Below, one piece after another: positions 1-10,392 of a DNA stretch of 64,000 nt. This stretch comes from Candidatus Leptofilum proximum (lineage in GTDB: Bacteria > Chloroflexota > Anaerolineae > Promineifilales > Promineifilaceae). The stretch spans positions 2,108,001-2,172,000 of the forward strand of contig JADJXK010000001.1 of NCBI GenBank assembly GCA_016710325.1, in the 5' to 3' direction. The notes beneath the pieces were generated by a model that had not been told where the DNA came from, searched no databases, and saw nothing but the letters and a program-made list of their open reading frames with translations. The position numbers were made by a program, and so were the translations under genes. Every line of letters starts with the position of its first letter. Positions within the stretch are counted from its first letter, which is position 1.

Positions 1-3000
1 TGTCGGTCGTCGGCCACCAGCACTTTGCGCCGCGGCCCTTTGTAACCAACGATATTGGGCATGGGGATGAGTTCTTCCCACGCAGTGCTTTCTGTCACCG
101 GCAAGGTGACTTCGAACCAGAAGGCGCTGCCCTGGTCCAACTGGCTTTCGACGTGCAACTGGCTTCCCATCTGTTCCACAATCTGTCGGCTGATGGCCAG
201 CCCCAGACCGATCCCCTCCGCGCGCCTGCCAGCTTCACCCGCCTGTTCAAAGGGCTGGAAAATGCGCTCCAGCTGCTCTGGGGGAATGCCTATGCCGGTG
301 TCTTCTACCCTGAAACGCAAGGTGACCTTGTCTTCCCCTATCTGAACTTCATCCAGCGCCTCGACCGTGAGGGCGACGTGCCCCCGGTCAGTGAACTTGA
401 CGGCGTTGCCCAGCAGGTTGAGCAATACCTGTCGCAGGCGCGTTTCATCGGCTAGAACGGCCGTTGGCAATGGCGAAAGCGCTTCATAGATAAGGGCAAC
501 GTCCTTCGCGTCGGCCCGGGCATGGATGATGGTTACAATTTGGCGTAGAAAGGAGGAAAGGTGTACCGGGGCGGCGGTGAGCTCCAGCTTGCCAGCTTCA
601 ATCCGGGCCAGGTCCAGCACGTCGTTGATCAGCGTCAGCAGGTGCTTGCCACTTTGGTGGATAATGTCCAGGCCATCGAGCACCGGGTCAGGGGTGCCCT
701 TGAAACGCTTCAGGATTTCGGCGTAGCCCAGAACAGCGTTGAGCGGCGTTCGTAGTTCGTGGCTCATATTGGCCAGGAAGGTGCTTTTAGCATGGTTGGC
801 CGCTTCGGCCTGGTCCTTGGCGAATTGTAATTCGTGCGTTCGCTCGGTCACCAGCGTCTCAAGCTCCACGTTTCGGCGGCGCAGGCTGCTCACACGATAG
901 CCGTATCCGGCGGCGAGCAGACCCACGACCGCCAATCCAGCCATGCTTCTAAACCACCACGTTTCCCACCAGGGCGGCGTGATAGTAATGGTTACCGCCG
1001 TTCCCTCTTCATTCCATACGCCGTCATTATTTGAGGCTTTTACACGAAAAACATAATTGCCGGGGTCAAGATTGGTGTAGGTGGCAAAACGACGGTTGCT
1101 ATCCGTGTACTGCCAATCTTGATCAAACCCCTCCAGCTTATAAGCGTACTGATTCTTCTGAGGATTAGTGTAGTTGAGTGCCGCAAACTGAAAACGGAAG
1201 ACCGATTGATCGTAGTGGAGGGTGATGTTAGAGGCGACATTAATAGCTTGTTTCAGTGGTGAGTCCTCGGCGCCGATTTGAACCGGTTGATTAAACAGCT
1301 CAAAATCGGTGAGCACCACCGGCGGCGCGGTTGGATTATCCACCAGCTCGTCGGGATAGAAGCCATTGAAACCGTTGACGCCGCCAAAAAACAGCTGCCC
1401 GTCGGGCGCTTTGACACGGGAAACGATGGAGAATACGTTGCTTTGTAGGCCGTCGAACACATCATAGTTGCGGAAGGTTTCGCTCTTGGGGTCGAACCGG
1501 GAGAGGCCGGCCACGGTACTGAGCCACACGTGGCCCTGCGCGTCTCCCAGGACCCCCACCACAGAATTGTTCGCCAGGCCATCCTTTTCGGTATAGTGGT
1601 GGGTAAACGTTCCAGCCACCGGATCGAACCGGAACAGCCCGGTGGACGAGGCTACCCACATCACCGTACCGTCAAAATAAATATCCTGTGTCCAGTTTGC
1701 GGTCTGGTTGCCCGGTTGGCTCGGGTCCAGGAGATAGGTGGTAAACTGCTGCGTATTTGTGTCAAGCCGTACCAGCCCCATCTTGGCCGTGGTGATCCAG
1801 AGCATACCGTGCTGATCGAGCAGTATGGGAAACACCCAAGGGTCTGGGAGAGCCGTGGGGTTTGTCGGATCTGGAGGGAAATGGGTGAAGTGCTCCCCGT
1901 CAAAATAATCCAACCCCTTGCCGTGGACGCCAAGCCACACCCCTCCCCTGGGGTCTGGAACGATATGGCTGATATTGTCATGCGCCGGGCTGTCGGGATT
2001 CTGCGGATCGTGGCGAAAGTGAGTAAAGCGCTCCCCATCCAGGCGGCTCAAACCCCCGCCGTAGGTGCCCGTCCAGATCACGCCATGGGCGTCCTGGGCC
2101 ACCCTCCGGTCGGGGCCGTTGTTGAGGCTGCCGGGATCATGGGGATCGTTGACGTAATGGGTGAAGGTCTGCCCATCAAACCGATCCAGGCTGCTTTCTG
2201 TGCCAATCCACAACTCGCCGGCGGAACCGATAAAAAGCGAGGTGATGGCCTTGCCGCCCAGACTGTTGGCATCCTCGGGATTGTGGCGATAGGTGGTGAA
2301 TTTTTCCCCTTCCCCTGCCAACCGGTCAACCCCGGTAGAGCGTGTGCCAATCCACAACGCGCCGGAGCCATCTTCATAAAACGTTCCAGAGTTGATGGCG
2401 TTACTGCTCAGGCTGTCGGGATCGTTGGGGTCATTCAGATAGCGGGTAAAGGTTCCGGCCGCGCGATCCATCAAGTTCAAGCCATAGTTAGTCACCACCC
2501 AGAAACGTCCCGCCCGATCTTCATGTGCCTGTACCAAATAATTATCGCTCAGGCTGTTGGGATTTTCGGGGTCATGGAGATAGTGAATAAACGTGTGGGT
2601 GTGGGGATCAAAGCGATTCAATCCGACCAATGTGGAAAGCCACATGCTGCCCGCCTGGTCTTGAAAAATGTGATTGACGACATTGTGGCTCAAACTGGCG
2701 GGATCATCAGGGTCGTTGATATATTGGGTAAAACGGCCGTTTGACCGATCCAGCAGGTACACTCCCTTTTCATGGGTCCCCACCCAAAGTAACCCGGTTG
2801 TCCTGTCCAAACCGATGGACTGAATATCCACCTCGCCGAAGAGGGTGGGGTCATTGGGATCGGATCTGTACGTGAAAAACGTGTTGCTGGCCCGGTCGAA
2901 ACGACCCAGCCCGCCTTGGGTACCCACCCACAGTGTGCCGACTTCGTCTTCGAAGAAGACCTTTACAAAATCATGGGGCAGACTGGTGGGATCATCCGGG

Positions 3001-3413
3001 TCATGCTGGTAGTGAACAAACGTGTCTGTGTCGCGATCATACCGGTCGAGACCCGGGGCGTTTGTCTTGACCCACAAAACGCCGGTGTGGTCAACGTAGA
3101 GCTTCCGGACATTATCGCTGCTGAGGCTGCCAGGATCATGGGGATCGTGCTTATAAACCTTAAAGGTGTTTCCATCGTAGCGATTTAGCCCGCCCAGCCA
3201 CGTACCAAACCACATAAATCCTTGCAGATCCTGGGTGATTGCCCGCACGTCAGAGTGGGAGAGGCCATCGTCGGTAGTGAGGTGGGTGAATTTGAGGTTT
3301 GATTGGGGGCTATAACCGCTTTGCGCCTGTGTGGGGGTTGTGGCGGTGACCAGGGTAAACAGGACGAGAATAACCAGTGCAATACTCTTTTTTACCAGAG
3401 ACTTGACTTTCAT
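1..3413 (-). CDS. Hybrid two-component sensor kinase with extracellular beta-propeller (partial)
   Basis: The reading frame is open from the ATG at 3413 to the left window edge (1137 codons), so the C-terminus is missing. A signal peptide (about residues 1-30) is followed by ten or more propeller repeats with a recurrent DPxDPxSL turn and W-(V/I)-G-T blades (about 35-680), then a Y_Y_Y-type domain (about 725-800) and one membrane helix (about 805-830). Next come HisKA with H-box MSHELRTPLN (near 884) and a HATPase with DTGIGIPPE and GIGLGLAI. The last visible residues, KVLVADDR, are the start of a receiver domain. This is the HTCS-like layout: periplasmic ligand sensing coupled to cytoplasmic phosphorelay. 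The Shine-Dalgarno GAGGTG lies across the stop codon of the upstream kinase, with 4 bp between the genes, so the two are an operon. The ligand is unknown. Family is confident; total length and output domain are not visible. Confidence 0.93.
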   Translation of the reverse strand, partial: MKVKSLVKKSIALVILVLFTLVTATTPTQAQSGYSPQSNLKFTHLTTDDGLSHSDVRAITQDLQGFMWFGTWLGGLNRYDGNTFKVYKHDPHDPGSLSSDNVRKLYVDHTGVLWVKTNAPGLDRYDRDTDTFVHYQHDPDDPTSLPHDFVKVFFEDEVGTLWVGTQGGLGRFDRASNTFFTYRSDPNDPTLFGEVDIQSIGLDRTTGLLWVGTHEKGVYLLDRSNGRFTQYINDPDDPASLSHNVVNHIFQDQAGSMWLSTLVGLNRFDPHTHTFIHYLHDPENPNSLSDNYLVQAHEDRAGRFWVVTNYGLNLMDRAAGTFTRYLNDPNDPDSLSSNAINSGTFYEDGSGALWIGTRSTGVDRLAGEGEKFTTYRHNPEDANSLGGKAITSLFIGSAGELWIGTESSLDRFDGQTFTHYVNDPHDPGSLNNGPDRRVAQDAHGVIWTGTYGGGLSRLDGERFTHFRHDPQNPDSPAHDNISHIVPDPRGGVWLGVHGKGLDYFDGEHFTHFPPDPTNPTALPDPWVFPILLDQHGMLWITTAKMGLVRLDTNTQQFTTYLLDPSQPGNQTANWTQDIYFDGTVMWVASSTGLFRFDPVAGTFTHHYTEKDGLANNSVVGVLGDAQGHVWLSTVAGLSRFDPKSETFRNYDVFDGLQSNVFSIVSRVKAPDGQLFFGGVNGFNGFYPDELVDNPTAPPVVLTDFELFNQPVQIGAEDSPLKQAINVASNITLHYDQSVFRFQFAALNYTNPQKNQYAYKLEGFDQDWQYTDSNRRFATYTNLDPGNYVFRVKASNNDGVWNEEGTAVTITITPPWWETWWFRSMAGLAVVGLLAAGYGYRVSSLRRRNVELETLVTERTHELQFAKDQAEAANHAKSTFLANMSHELRTPLNAVLGYAEILKRFKGTPDPVLDGLDIIHQSGKHLLTLINDVLDLARIEAGKLELTAAPVHLSSFLRQIVTIIHARADAKDVALIYEALSPLPTAVLADETRLRQVLLNLLGNAVKFTDRGHVALTVEALDEVQIGEDKVTLRFRVEDTGIGIPPEQLERIFQPFEQAGEAGRRAEGIGLGLAISRQIVEQMGSQLHVESQLDQGSAFWFEVTLPVTESTAWEELIPMPNIVGYKGPRRKVLVADDR

Positions 3414-3417
3414 TTTT

Positions 3418-5391
3418 TCACCTCGCCAGCAGTTGTGCCAGCAGGCTGGCCAGGTCAGACAGGTCCGGCGGTTTGACCAGCCAGCCGTGAAGGCCTTGTG
3501 TTCGCAGTGCTTCCATGTCTTTCTCAATGACATGGCCGGTTATGATGACAAACGGAATGTCTAATTCTAATTCGCGCACAGAATGGAGGAGGGCAGTGCC
3601 CCCCATTTCTGGCATGATTGCGTCGCTTAATATCAGGTCTATCTGGCTGCTGTGCTGTTGCAGCAGGCTGAGGGCTTCACGGCCGTTTCCCGCTTCTATC
3701 ACCTTGTAGTTAAGAATCGTCAGGCTTTCTGCCAGGGCCTGCCGGGTTGCCATTTCATCTTCCACCAGCAGGATCGTCTGCCCTTCTCCTTTGGGTAACG
3801 CATAGGGTTTTATTTCAGGCACTTCCTGCCATTCGGCTCCATAGGCGGGAAAATAGAGGAGAAAGGTTGTACCCTGGCCAGCTTTCGACTGGACATCGAT
3901 GAGGCCCTGGTGCTGTTGGACAATGCCATAGACCTGGGCCAGGCCTAACCCGGTTCCCTGGCCTACCTCTTTTGTGGTAAAAAATGGCTCAAAAATACGG
4001 GCAAGCAGCTCTGAAGGGATCCCCATCCCGCTGTCGGTCACGACAATCTGAATCCACTTTCCCCGACCCATTCCCGGCAAGGGAGCGTCCGATGGCGCTC
4101 TGACCGGCAAGATGTCCAGCGTGATGGTTAAATCGCCTCCCTCCGGCATCGCATCACGGGCATTGAAGGCGAGATTCATAAACACCTGCTGCAGCCGAGA
4201 AGAATCAGCAAAGATCATATAAGCATCTTCGGTGTGAATCAGCTCCAGGTGGATATTTTCCGGCAGCGTGCGTTTGAGCAGCTTAATCAGGTTGTTTAAG
4301 AAAGACAACAGGTCCAGCGGCTGCCGGTCCATGATCGACTGGCGGCTAAAATCCAGAATCTGCTCGATGAGGTCGCTGGCTCGGTTAGCTTGCTGCTCGA
4401 TGGTCTGCATCCGTTCCCGCACTCTGGGCGCCAGCGTCGCCGTTCGTAGGGTGATCTGGGCGTAGAGGGCAATGACAGCCAGGATGTTGTTGAAGTCGTG
4501 GGCGATGCCCGCCGCCAGCTGCCCTACCGCTGCCAGCCGTTCCTGCTCCTGAACACGCCGCTGGATGATCCGTTCCTGGGTGATGTCGCGCAGCACCAGC
4601 ACCCAACCCTGGTTGCTGGGACCGTTCTCCACCGGGCGAGCAATCACTTCAAAGCGCTGCCCGCTGCTGCTGACGTCATGCCACAATCCTTTGGGCGGCG
4701 AGGTGAGCAGATCATTCAGAGGGTGAGCACCTAAGTGGGTGAGACGGCCGTAGCGCCAATCTGGAGCCAGCAGTGCCAGGTATTTTTCGGCCGTGGGGTT
4801 GGTCATCTGCACCTCGGCCTCGGCGCTCAACAACAGCACCCCTTCGGGTACTGTGTCGATGATGTCCTGCATCTGCCGGGCCTGCTCGCGGTAACGCGCT
4901 TCGCTGATCTGCAAGGCATTTGTTCGCGCTTCAACCTGCCTTTCCAGCGATGTCTTTGCTTCCTCTAAGTCACGCGCCAAGCTGCGAAGGCGCAGATGAG
5001 TGGTAACGCGGGCCAGCACCTCTTCTTCTTGAAAAGGCTTGGGAATATAGTCCACGCTTCCCGCAGCAAAACCTTTTACTTTATCGGCCGTATCTTCCAA
5101 AATCGTGATGAAGATGACGGGAATATCCTCGGTAGTTTTGTTTGCTTTCAAACGGCGGCATGTCTCAAACCCATCGATGCCTGGCAGTATCACATCTAGC
5201 AGAACCAGATCCGGCCGGGCATATCGGGCCTTTTCCAACCCGGATTCTCCATCGCGGGCAACCAATACCTGATAACCTACCTCCTCCAGATAAGTTGATA
5301 ACACGCCGAGATTGTTGATCTCGTCATCAATGATCAGAATTGTTTGGGTTCTGGAGGGTGGTTCATTCGGTTTCTTGGTGATTGAGTCCAT
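3418..5391 (-). CDS. REC-PAS-HisKA-HATPase-REC hybrid histidine kinase
   Basis: This is a soluble hybrid kinase of 657 aa from the chosen ATG (MDSITKK), which has GGGGGA six bases upstream; a GTG 18 bases earlier is possible. Domains in order are an N-terminal receiver (about 15-130, phospho-acceptor in [10 protein letters not shown]), a short coiled coil, a PAS domain (about 185-290), HisKA with GIAHDFNN (His near 299), a HATPase ([16 protein letters not shown]) and a C-terminal receiver (about 540-655, [10 protein letters not shown]). Having a receiver at each end suggests it takes phosphate from another kinase and also passes it internally. Its stop codon overlaps the ribosome site of the propeller-type kinase downstream, so the two probably form one signalling unit. 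No membrane segment is visible. Confidence 0.93.
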   Translation of the reverse strand: MDSITKKPNEPPSRTQTILIIDDEINNLGVLSTYLEEVGYQVLVARDGESGLEKARYARPDLVLLDVILPGIDGFETCRRLKANKTTEDIPVIFITILEDTADKVKGFAAGSVDYIPKPFQEEEVLARVTTHLRLRSLARDLEEAKTSLERQVEARTNALQISEARYREQARQMQDIIDTVPEGVLLLSAEAEVQMTNPTAEKYLALLAPDWRYGRLTHLGAHPLNDLLTSPPKGLWHDVSSSGQRFEVIARPVENGPSNQGWVLVLRDITQERIIQRRVQEQERLAAVGQLAAGIAHDFNNILAVIALYAQITLRTATLAPRVRERMQTIEQQANRASDLIEQILDFSRQSIMDRQPLDLLSFLNNLIKLLKRTLPENIHLELIHTEDAYMIFADSSRLQQVFMNLAFNARDAMPEGGDLTITLDILPVRAPSDAPLPGMGRGKWIQIVVTDSGMGIPSELLARIFEPFFTTKEVGQGTGLGLAQVYGIVQQHQGLIDVQSKAGQGTTFLLYFPAYGAEWQEVPEIKPYALPKGEGQTILLVEDEMATRQALAESLTILNYKVIEAGNGREALSLLQQHSSQIDLILSDAIMPEMGGTALLHSVRELELDIPFVIITGHVIEKDMEALRTQGLHGWLVKPPDLSDLASLLAQLLAR

Positions 5392-5451
5392 GGTGTGTCC
5401 CCCACACACGATTTGGCTAAAGCCAGGATAGCTTTGCCTTTGCAGTTTGCC

Positions 5452-5469
5452 AGAATTCCGGAGAATTCT
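5452..5469. promoter_or_regulatory. Candidate operator palindrome
   Basis: AGAATTC and GAATTCT form perfect 7-bp arms around a 4-bp spacer, in the 312-bp gap between the divergent kinase operon and the helicase gene. It lies in the 5' leader of the kinase operon, between the TATAAT box and the start codon. Symmetry and place suggest a regulator site, but no regulator is identified. Confidence 0.3.
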
Positions 5470-5523
5470 TCAAACAAATGTTTGGATAACCTCTTTGTTT
5501 GTGACTTCATCCTGCCTGGTGAC

Positions 5524-5529
5524 ATTATA
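5524..5529 (-). promoter_or_regulatory. Candidate -10 box of the kinase operon
   Basis: The minus strand reads TATAAT here, about 130 bp upstream of the hybrid kinase start at 5391. No good -35 hexamer is seen 16-18 bp upstream, so this is a weak prediction. The rest of the 5392-5703 gap holds no other clear signal apart from the palindrome at 5452. Confidence 0.3.
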
Positions 5530-5703
5530 CAATAGATGATCAGATAATTGACTGGCGTTTGCTCTGTCTCTCCTATTCAGGTACGCTCTATTGGGCTATT
5601 ACTTTTGTCTACCTTAGCCCTATAACAATCGCTGAAGCACCCAGGCAGCCATAGTCAGTTGAACGAAGCGGAGTTTGCATCTGAGGATGCGACCTGTAGA
5701 GTC

Positions 5704-7119
5704 ATGAGTGCAAGTAATTCATTGTTACCGCCACAGGCGCGCTTTCTGGGCGGCACCCTGGTTTTAGAAGGCGTCGACCAATCGGCCGCGCCACCTGCAC
5801 CCTTCCAATGGGTAAACGCCAAATGGCGCTGCCCGGCCGTGCATTATCGCTCCGTTTGGCGTTGGCTTCAGGCCAACCGCATCCAGAACCGGATCCCGCG
5901 CTGGCATAACCTGACGCTGACGCTGTACGACGGCCGTTCCCCCCACGACTATCAACAAGAAGCCCTGGCCGCCTGGCAGAACGCGGACCGCTGGGGGTCT
6001 GTCGTGCTGCCCACCGGCGCGGGCAAGACGTTCCTGGCTTTACAGGCTGTGGCGCAAACGGCCGTGTCTGCCCTCGTCATTGTACCCACCATCGATCTGC
6101 TGCATCAATGGTACGCTCGCCTTGAAGCCGCCTTTCAGCTGCCCATTGGCGTCTGGTACGGGCAGGAGAAAGATGCCCAGGCCATCACCGTGACCACTTA
6201 CCCCAGTGCCTGGGCCCACGCTGGCGACCTGGGCAACCAGTTTAAGCTGCTTATCTTTGACGAAATCCACCATCTGCCTGCCCCCAGCTGGCACGAAATT
6301 GCCCTGATGTGCGCCGCCCCCTTTCGCCTGGGCCTGACGGCAACCTATCCCGAAGAAGCGAGCGATGGCCAGTTGCGGGTGGCTCTGCTAGACGAACTGG
6401 TCGGGCCGGTGGTTTACCGCAAGCATATCGACGACCTCACCGGCGAGCAGCTGGCCGAATACCGCACAGAGCGTATTCGCATCGACCTGACGCCAGACGA
6501 GCGCGCCGCTTACGACGCGGCCTATGCCGCCTACACCGGCTACGTGCGCGAAACGCGCCTGCGCGAATCACACGGCCCCCACTGGTGGAATGAATACACC
6601 CGGCGCAGCGCCCACGACGTCGGGGCACGTCGGGCCAAAGTGGCCGAAGTGAAGTTGATGGAAATTGTCCACCAGGCGCGGGGCAAATTGGCGGTGCTGG
6701 ACCAGCTTTTGCGCGAGCACCGGGCCCAGCCCATGCTCATCTTTACCGCCCACAATCGTTTTGCCTACGAAATTGCCCGGCAACATTTGCTGCCCGTCAT
6801 CACCCATCAGACAAAGGCGGCCGAACGCAAGGCGATCCTGGATGGCTTTCGTGACGGCGACTACCGGGCCATCGTCACTTCCAGGGTGTTGAACGAAGGT
6901 GTAGACGTGCCGGAAGCCAAGGTGGCCGTGGTTTTGGGCGGCAGCGCCACCGCCCGCGAATACGTGCAGCGGCTGGGCCGGGTACTGCGCAAACATGGCA
7001 ATGCCCAGGCAGTTTTGTACGAAGTCATTGCCCGCAAGACGGTGGATGAGCGGATCGCCCAGCAGCGTCGCAAGGGAATGAAGGCTCACGTTTCGGGAGA
7101 CGGCCGTGCTAAAAGCTGA
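5704..7119 (+). CDS. XPB/Rad25-type superfamily 2 DNA helicase
   Basis: An SF2 helicase of 471 aa from the ATG at 5704 (MSASNS); a TTG at 5659 would add 15 residues. Walker A is LPTGAGKT (near 103), the Walker B is a DEIH box (near 186), motif III is GLTATYP and motif VI is QRLGRVLRK. The compact architecture, with an N-terminal damage-recognition-like region and a short insertion between the helicase lobes, fits the prokaryotic XPB family. These enzymes unwind DNA in nucleotide-excision-like repair. The gene overlaps the following nuclease gene by 14 bp. Prokaryotic XPB is typically paired with Bax1 and forms a helicase-nuclease complex with it (established for archaea), so the pairing supports both calls. 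Confidence 0.9.
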   Translation: MSASNSLLPPQARFLGGTLVLEGVDQSAAPPAPFQWVNAKWRCPAVHYRSVWRWLQANRIQNRIPRWHNLTLTLYDGRSPHDYQQEALAAWQNADRWGSVVLPTGAGKTFLALQAVAQTAVSALVIVPTIDLLHQWYARLEAAFQLPIGVWYGQEKDAQAITVTTYPSAWAHAGDLGNQFKLLIFDEIHHLPAPSWHEIALMCAAPFRLGLTATYPEEASDGQLRVALLDELVGPVVYRKHIDDLTGEQLAEYRTERIRIDLTPDERAAYDAAYAAYTGYVRETRLRESHGPHWWNEYTRRSAHDVGARRAKVAEVKLMEIVHQARGKLAVLDQLLREHRAQPMLIFTAHNRFAYEIARQHLLPVITHQTKAAERKAILDGFRDGDYRAIVTSRVLNEGVDVPEAKVAVVLGGSATAREYVQRLGRVLRKHGNAQAVLYEVIARKTVDERIAQQRRKGMKAHVSGDGRAKS

Positions 7120-8323
7120 CCTGATTCGACCTCGCCTGAAAATGCACGGCGGCCAGGTGTGGCCCCAATCCCTCCCGGTTGATTATCACTGGCTGGATGT
7201 CGCCGGGGAGCTGATTGCCCTTTTCACCAACCACCAGGGTCGTACCCGCGGCAGTTGGCAGGCTGCTTTGCGCGAATACGAAGGGGACAGCCTCGACTAT
7301 CCCATCATCCGAGGCTTGGCTGCGGTGTTAGAAGCGCGTGGTGACTTCGGCCGCAGCCCGCCTGTTCCTCCGGCGGCACTGCGCCAATTTCTCTTTCAGC
7401 GCGGGCCGGTGATGGTTGGGCGCGATCTGTTCACCACCACCAGTCGCGAAACGGCCGTGGCCGAGGCGGCCGGGCAGTTTGCGGTGACGCCAGCGCAGAT
7501 AGAACAATCTCTTTTTGCCGACCTGGCCGAAGAGCAGATTATGCTAGACGTTGGCGGGCCATTAACGCCGGGGGAGCTGATCGGCCGTTACAACCTGGAA
7601 ATTGCCAGGGGGCTGCTCTACTGGGCGCGGGAAGTACGCCTTGAGGTGGCGGACAACTATAAAGATCTGTTCAAGTACATCAAGCTGTTTAAACTGATGC
7701 ACACGATTCGGCCGTCAGACGCTGGTGGGTATGTTGTTACCCTACACGGCCCAATTTCCCCTTTTGTGAGTTCCACCATTCGCTATGGCTTGCAGTTTGC
7801 CAAATTTATGCCCGCCCTGCTGCTAGGCCAACGCTGGCGCATGGCAGCTGACGTTCGCCCGCCCGGCGCCGACCGCTTTCTGCGCTACACGCTGGATAAC
7901 CAGACAGAGCTGCGGGGGCATTTTAAGGCGTCCGGCGCTTTTGACAGCCGGTTAGAAGCCGACTTCGCCGCCGAGTTTGAGGAAAAGTACAGTCGCGCCC
8001 CGCGCCACTGGGAACTGTCCCGCGAGGATGAAATCGTTGTCGTAGGCGACACGGTAATGATCCCCGATTTTACCTTCACGCACCGGCAAGACGGCCGTCG
8101 CGCCCTGTTAGAGATCGTCGGTTTCTGGCATCCCAATTACCTGCGGCGCAAGCTGGAAAAAGTGCGGCAGGCCGGACGAACGGACTTGATCTTGTTAGTC
8201 TACGAAAGCGCCAAAGTGGCTGAAGGCGCCTTCGAGGCGGCCGCGGCCGGAGAGGTGCTGACTTTTAAGAACAAGCCCGTTCTCAAGGACGTCCTGGCGG
8301 CGGTGGAACGGCGCGCTCGCTAG
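7106..8323 (+). CDS. Bax1-like nuclease (DUF790 family), XPB partner
   Basis: A 405-aa protein from a GTG start inside the end of the helicase gene. The visible nuclease core is PD-(D/E)xK-like: IPDFTFTH (Asp near 320) and LLEIVGFW (Glu near 335), followed by LRRKLEKV. The N-terminal half (KADLIRPRL, then helical repeats with RAL-like motifs) matches the general Bax1/DUF790 pattern. In archaea, Bax1 nicks DNA at structures opened by XPB, and the two form a tight complex. The 14-bp overlap implies translational coupling and equal dosage. The codon pattern and ACGGCCGT sites match the neighbours, so there is no sign of recent transfer. It is convergent with the lipoprotein gene 7 bp away. Confidence 0.85.
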   Translation: MLKADLIRPRLKMHGGQVWPQSLPVDYHWLDVAGELIALFTNHQGRTRGSWQAALREYEGDSLDYPIIRGLAAVLEARGDFGRSPPVPPAALRQFLFQRGPVMVGRDLFTTTSRETAVAEAAGQFAVTPAQIEQSLFADLAEEQIMLDVGGPLTPGELIGRYNLEIARGLLYWAREVRLEVADNYKDLFKYIKLFKLMHTIRPSDAGGYVVTLHGPISPFVSSTIRYGLQFAKFMPALLLGQRWRMAADVRPPGADRFLRYTLDNQTELRGHFKASGAFDSRLEADFAAEFEEKYSRAPRHWELSREDEIVVVGDTVMIPDFTFTHRQDGRRALLEIVGFWHPNYLRRKLEKVRQAGRTDLILLVYESAKVAEGAFEAAAAGEVLTFKNKPVLKDVLAAVERRAR

Positions 8324-8330
8324 TCTGGTT

Positions 8331-8951
8331 TTATTGAAGGGTGAAGGAGCTTGTGACCATGTTTACCAGGGTTTGCATATCGGCATAAGCATCGGACGCC
8401 GGATTGTCGGGCGTGAAGGTGAATGTGTAGAGACGGCCGTTTGCCACCAACAACAGCTGCCGGCTCATATCCTGGTCCGGCACCTGGTCAAACTGGTGAG
8501 CCGGGAGGCCAGCCAGCAATAGGCTTGTGGACCAGACTGGCGCAACGCCTGAACTCGCTTCAATGGCGGCCGCTTTTGCGGCGCCGATCTCCTCCAGGGA
8601 ACGGCCGTTGGCGTCTTCAACCGTGATGAACAGGCGAGGGTAGGCTGAGGCCAGGGGAGAATCGATGTAGACGGCCGTCTCAGCGCCGCCTGTCTCTGTA
8701 ATCAGACTGTCATCCACCGCGTACCCGTCGGGCAGCAGCAGGCAAAAGCCATCTTCGGCGTTGGTGAACAGCGTGGCGCCCACCGGCGCTTCAGGACAGT
8801 TGGCCCTGGTCGGCGCGCCTACGGGCCCGGCCGCGGCTGGTTCAATCGTTGTTGAACCGGTCGGCTCGCTGCTGGTGCTTGTGCCGCAGGCAGCCGCCGC
8901 CAGCAGAAGAAACAGTGCCAATAGAAAAAAAGGTTTGTAATTGTGCTTCAT
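8331..8951 (-). CDS. Secreted lipoprotein of unknown function
   Basis: A 206-aa protein with a type II signal peptide: basic N-terminus, leucine/alanine-rich core and lipobox AAAC (Cys 22), followed by a Ser/Thr/Pro-rich tether. The folded part (about 50-206) has patterns such as FCLLLPDGY and LYTFTFTP and ends in a hydrophobic strand. It resembles small surface lipoproteins of Chloroflexota, but I do not recognise a named family. The ATG at 8951 has GAGGT about eight bases upstream. It is transcribed alone and faces the XPB-Bax1 operon tail to tail. Confidence 0.8.
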   Translation of the reverse strand: MKHNYKPFFLLALFLLLAAAACGTSTSSEPTGSTTIEPAAAGPVGAPTRANCPEAPVGATLFTNAEDGFCLLLPDGYAVDDSLITETGGAETAVYIDSPLASAYPRLFITVEDANGRSLEEIGAAKAAAIEASSGVAPVWSTSLLLAGLPAHQFDQVPDQDMSRQLLLVANGRLYTFTFTPDNPASDAYADMQTLVNMVTSSFTLQ

Positions 8952-8997
8952 CGTGATTTACCTCATTGAAAGATGTTTAGCACAAGCTTACAAATCT

Positions 8998-9049
8998 GGG
9001 CGTTTGTTCGCCGTTTGCTGTCTACCCCGGTTGTCAAACGCCCTTTTTT
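8998..9049 (+). terminator. Possible terminator-like inverted repeat
   Basis: GGGCGTTTG (8998-9006) and CAAACGCCC (9035-9043) form a perfect 9-bp stem with a 28-nt loop, followed by six Ts. The loop is long, and no obvious plus-strand transcript ends here, so it may instead be a dispersed repeat. A short CCCGC/GCGGG hairpin follows at about 9063-9080, next to the IS110 element. Confidence 0.3.
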
Positions 9050-9115
9050 GGAAGAGTGGATTCCCGCCTGCGCGGGAGCAACTGTGATAAAAGTCAAGGT
9101 TAAAAGCGAATTTGT

Positions 9116-10330
<1,215 letters not shown>

Positions 10331-10392
10331 ATGCGTAGAGTTTTTATGAGGGAACAACTCTATTAAAAGTTGGAGAGCAGAAGGGGAACAGC

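Noticed and set aside
1530..2744. A 404-codon plus-strand open frame
   Set aside because: It is the antisense of the propeller repeats of the sensor kinase. The minus strand has continuous, domain-bearing sequence, and the plus frame shows only repeat-derived periodicity.
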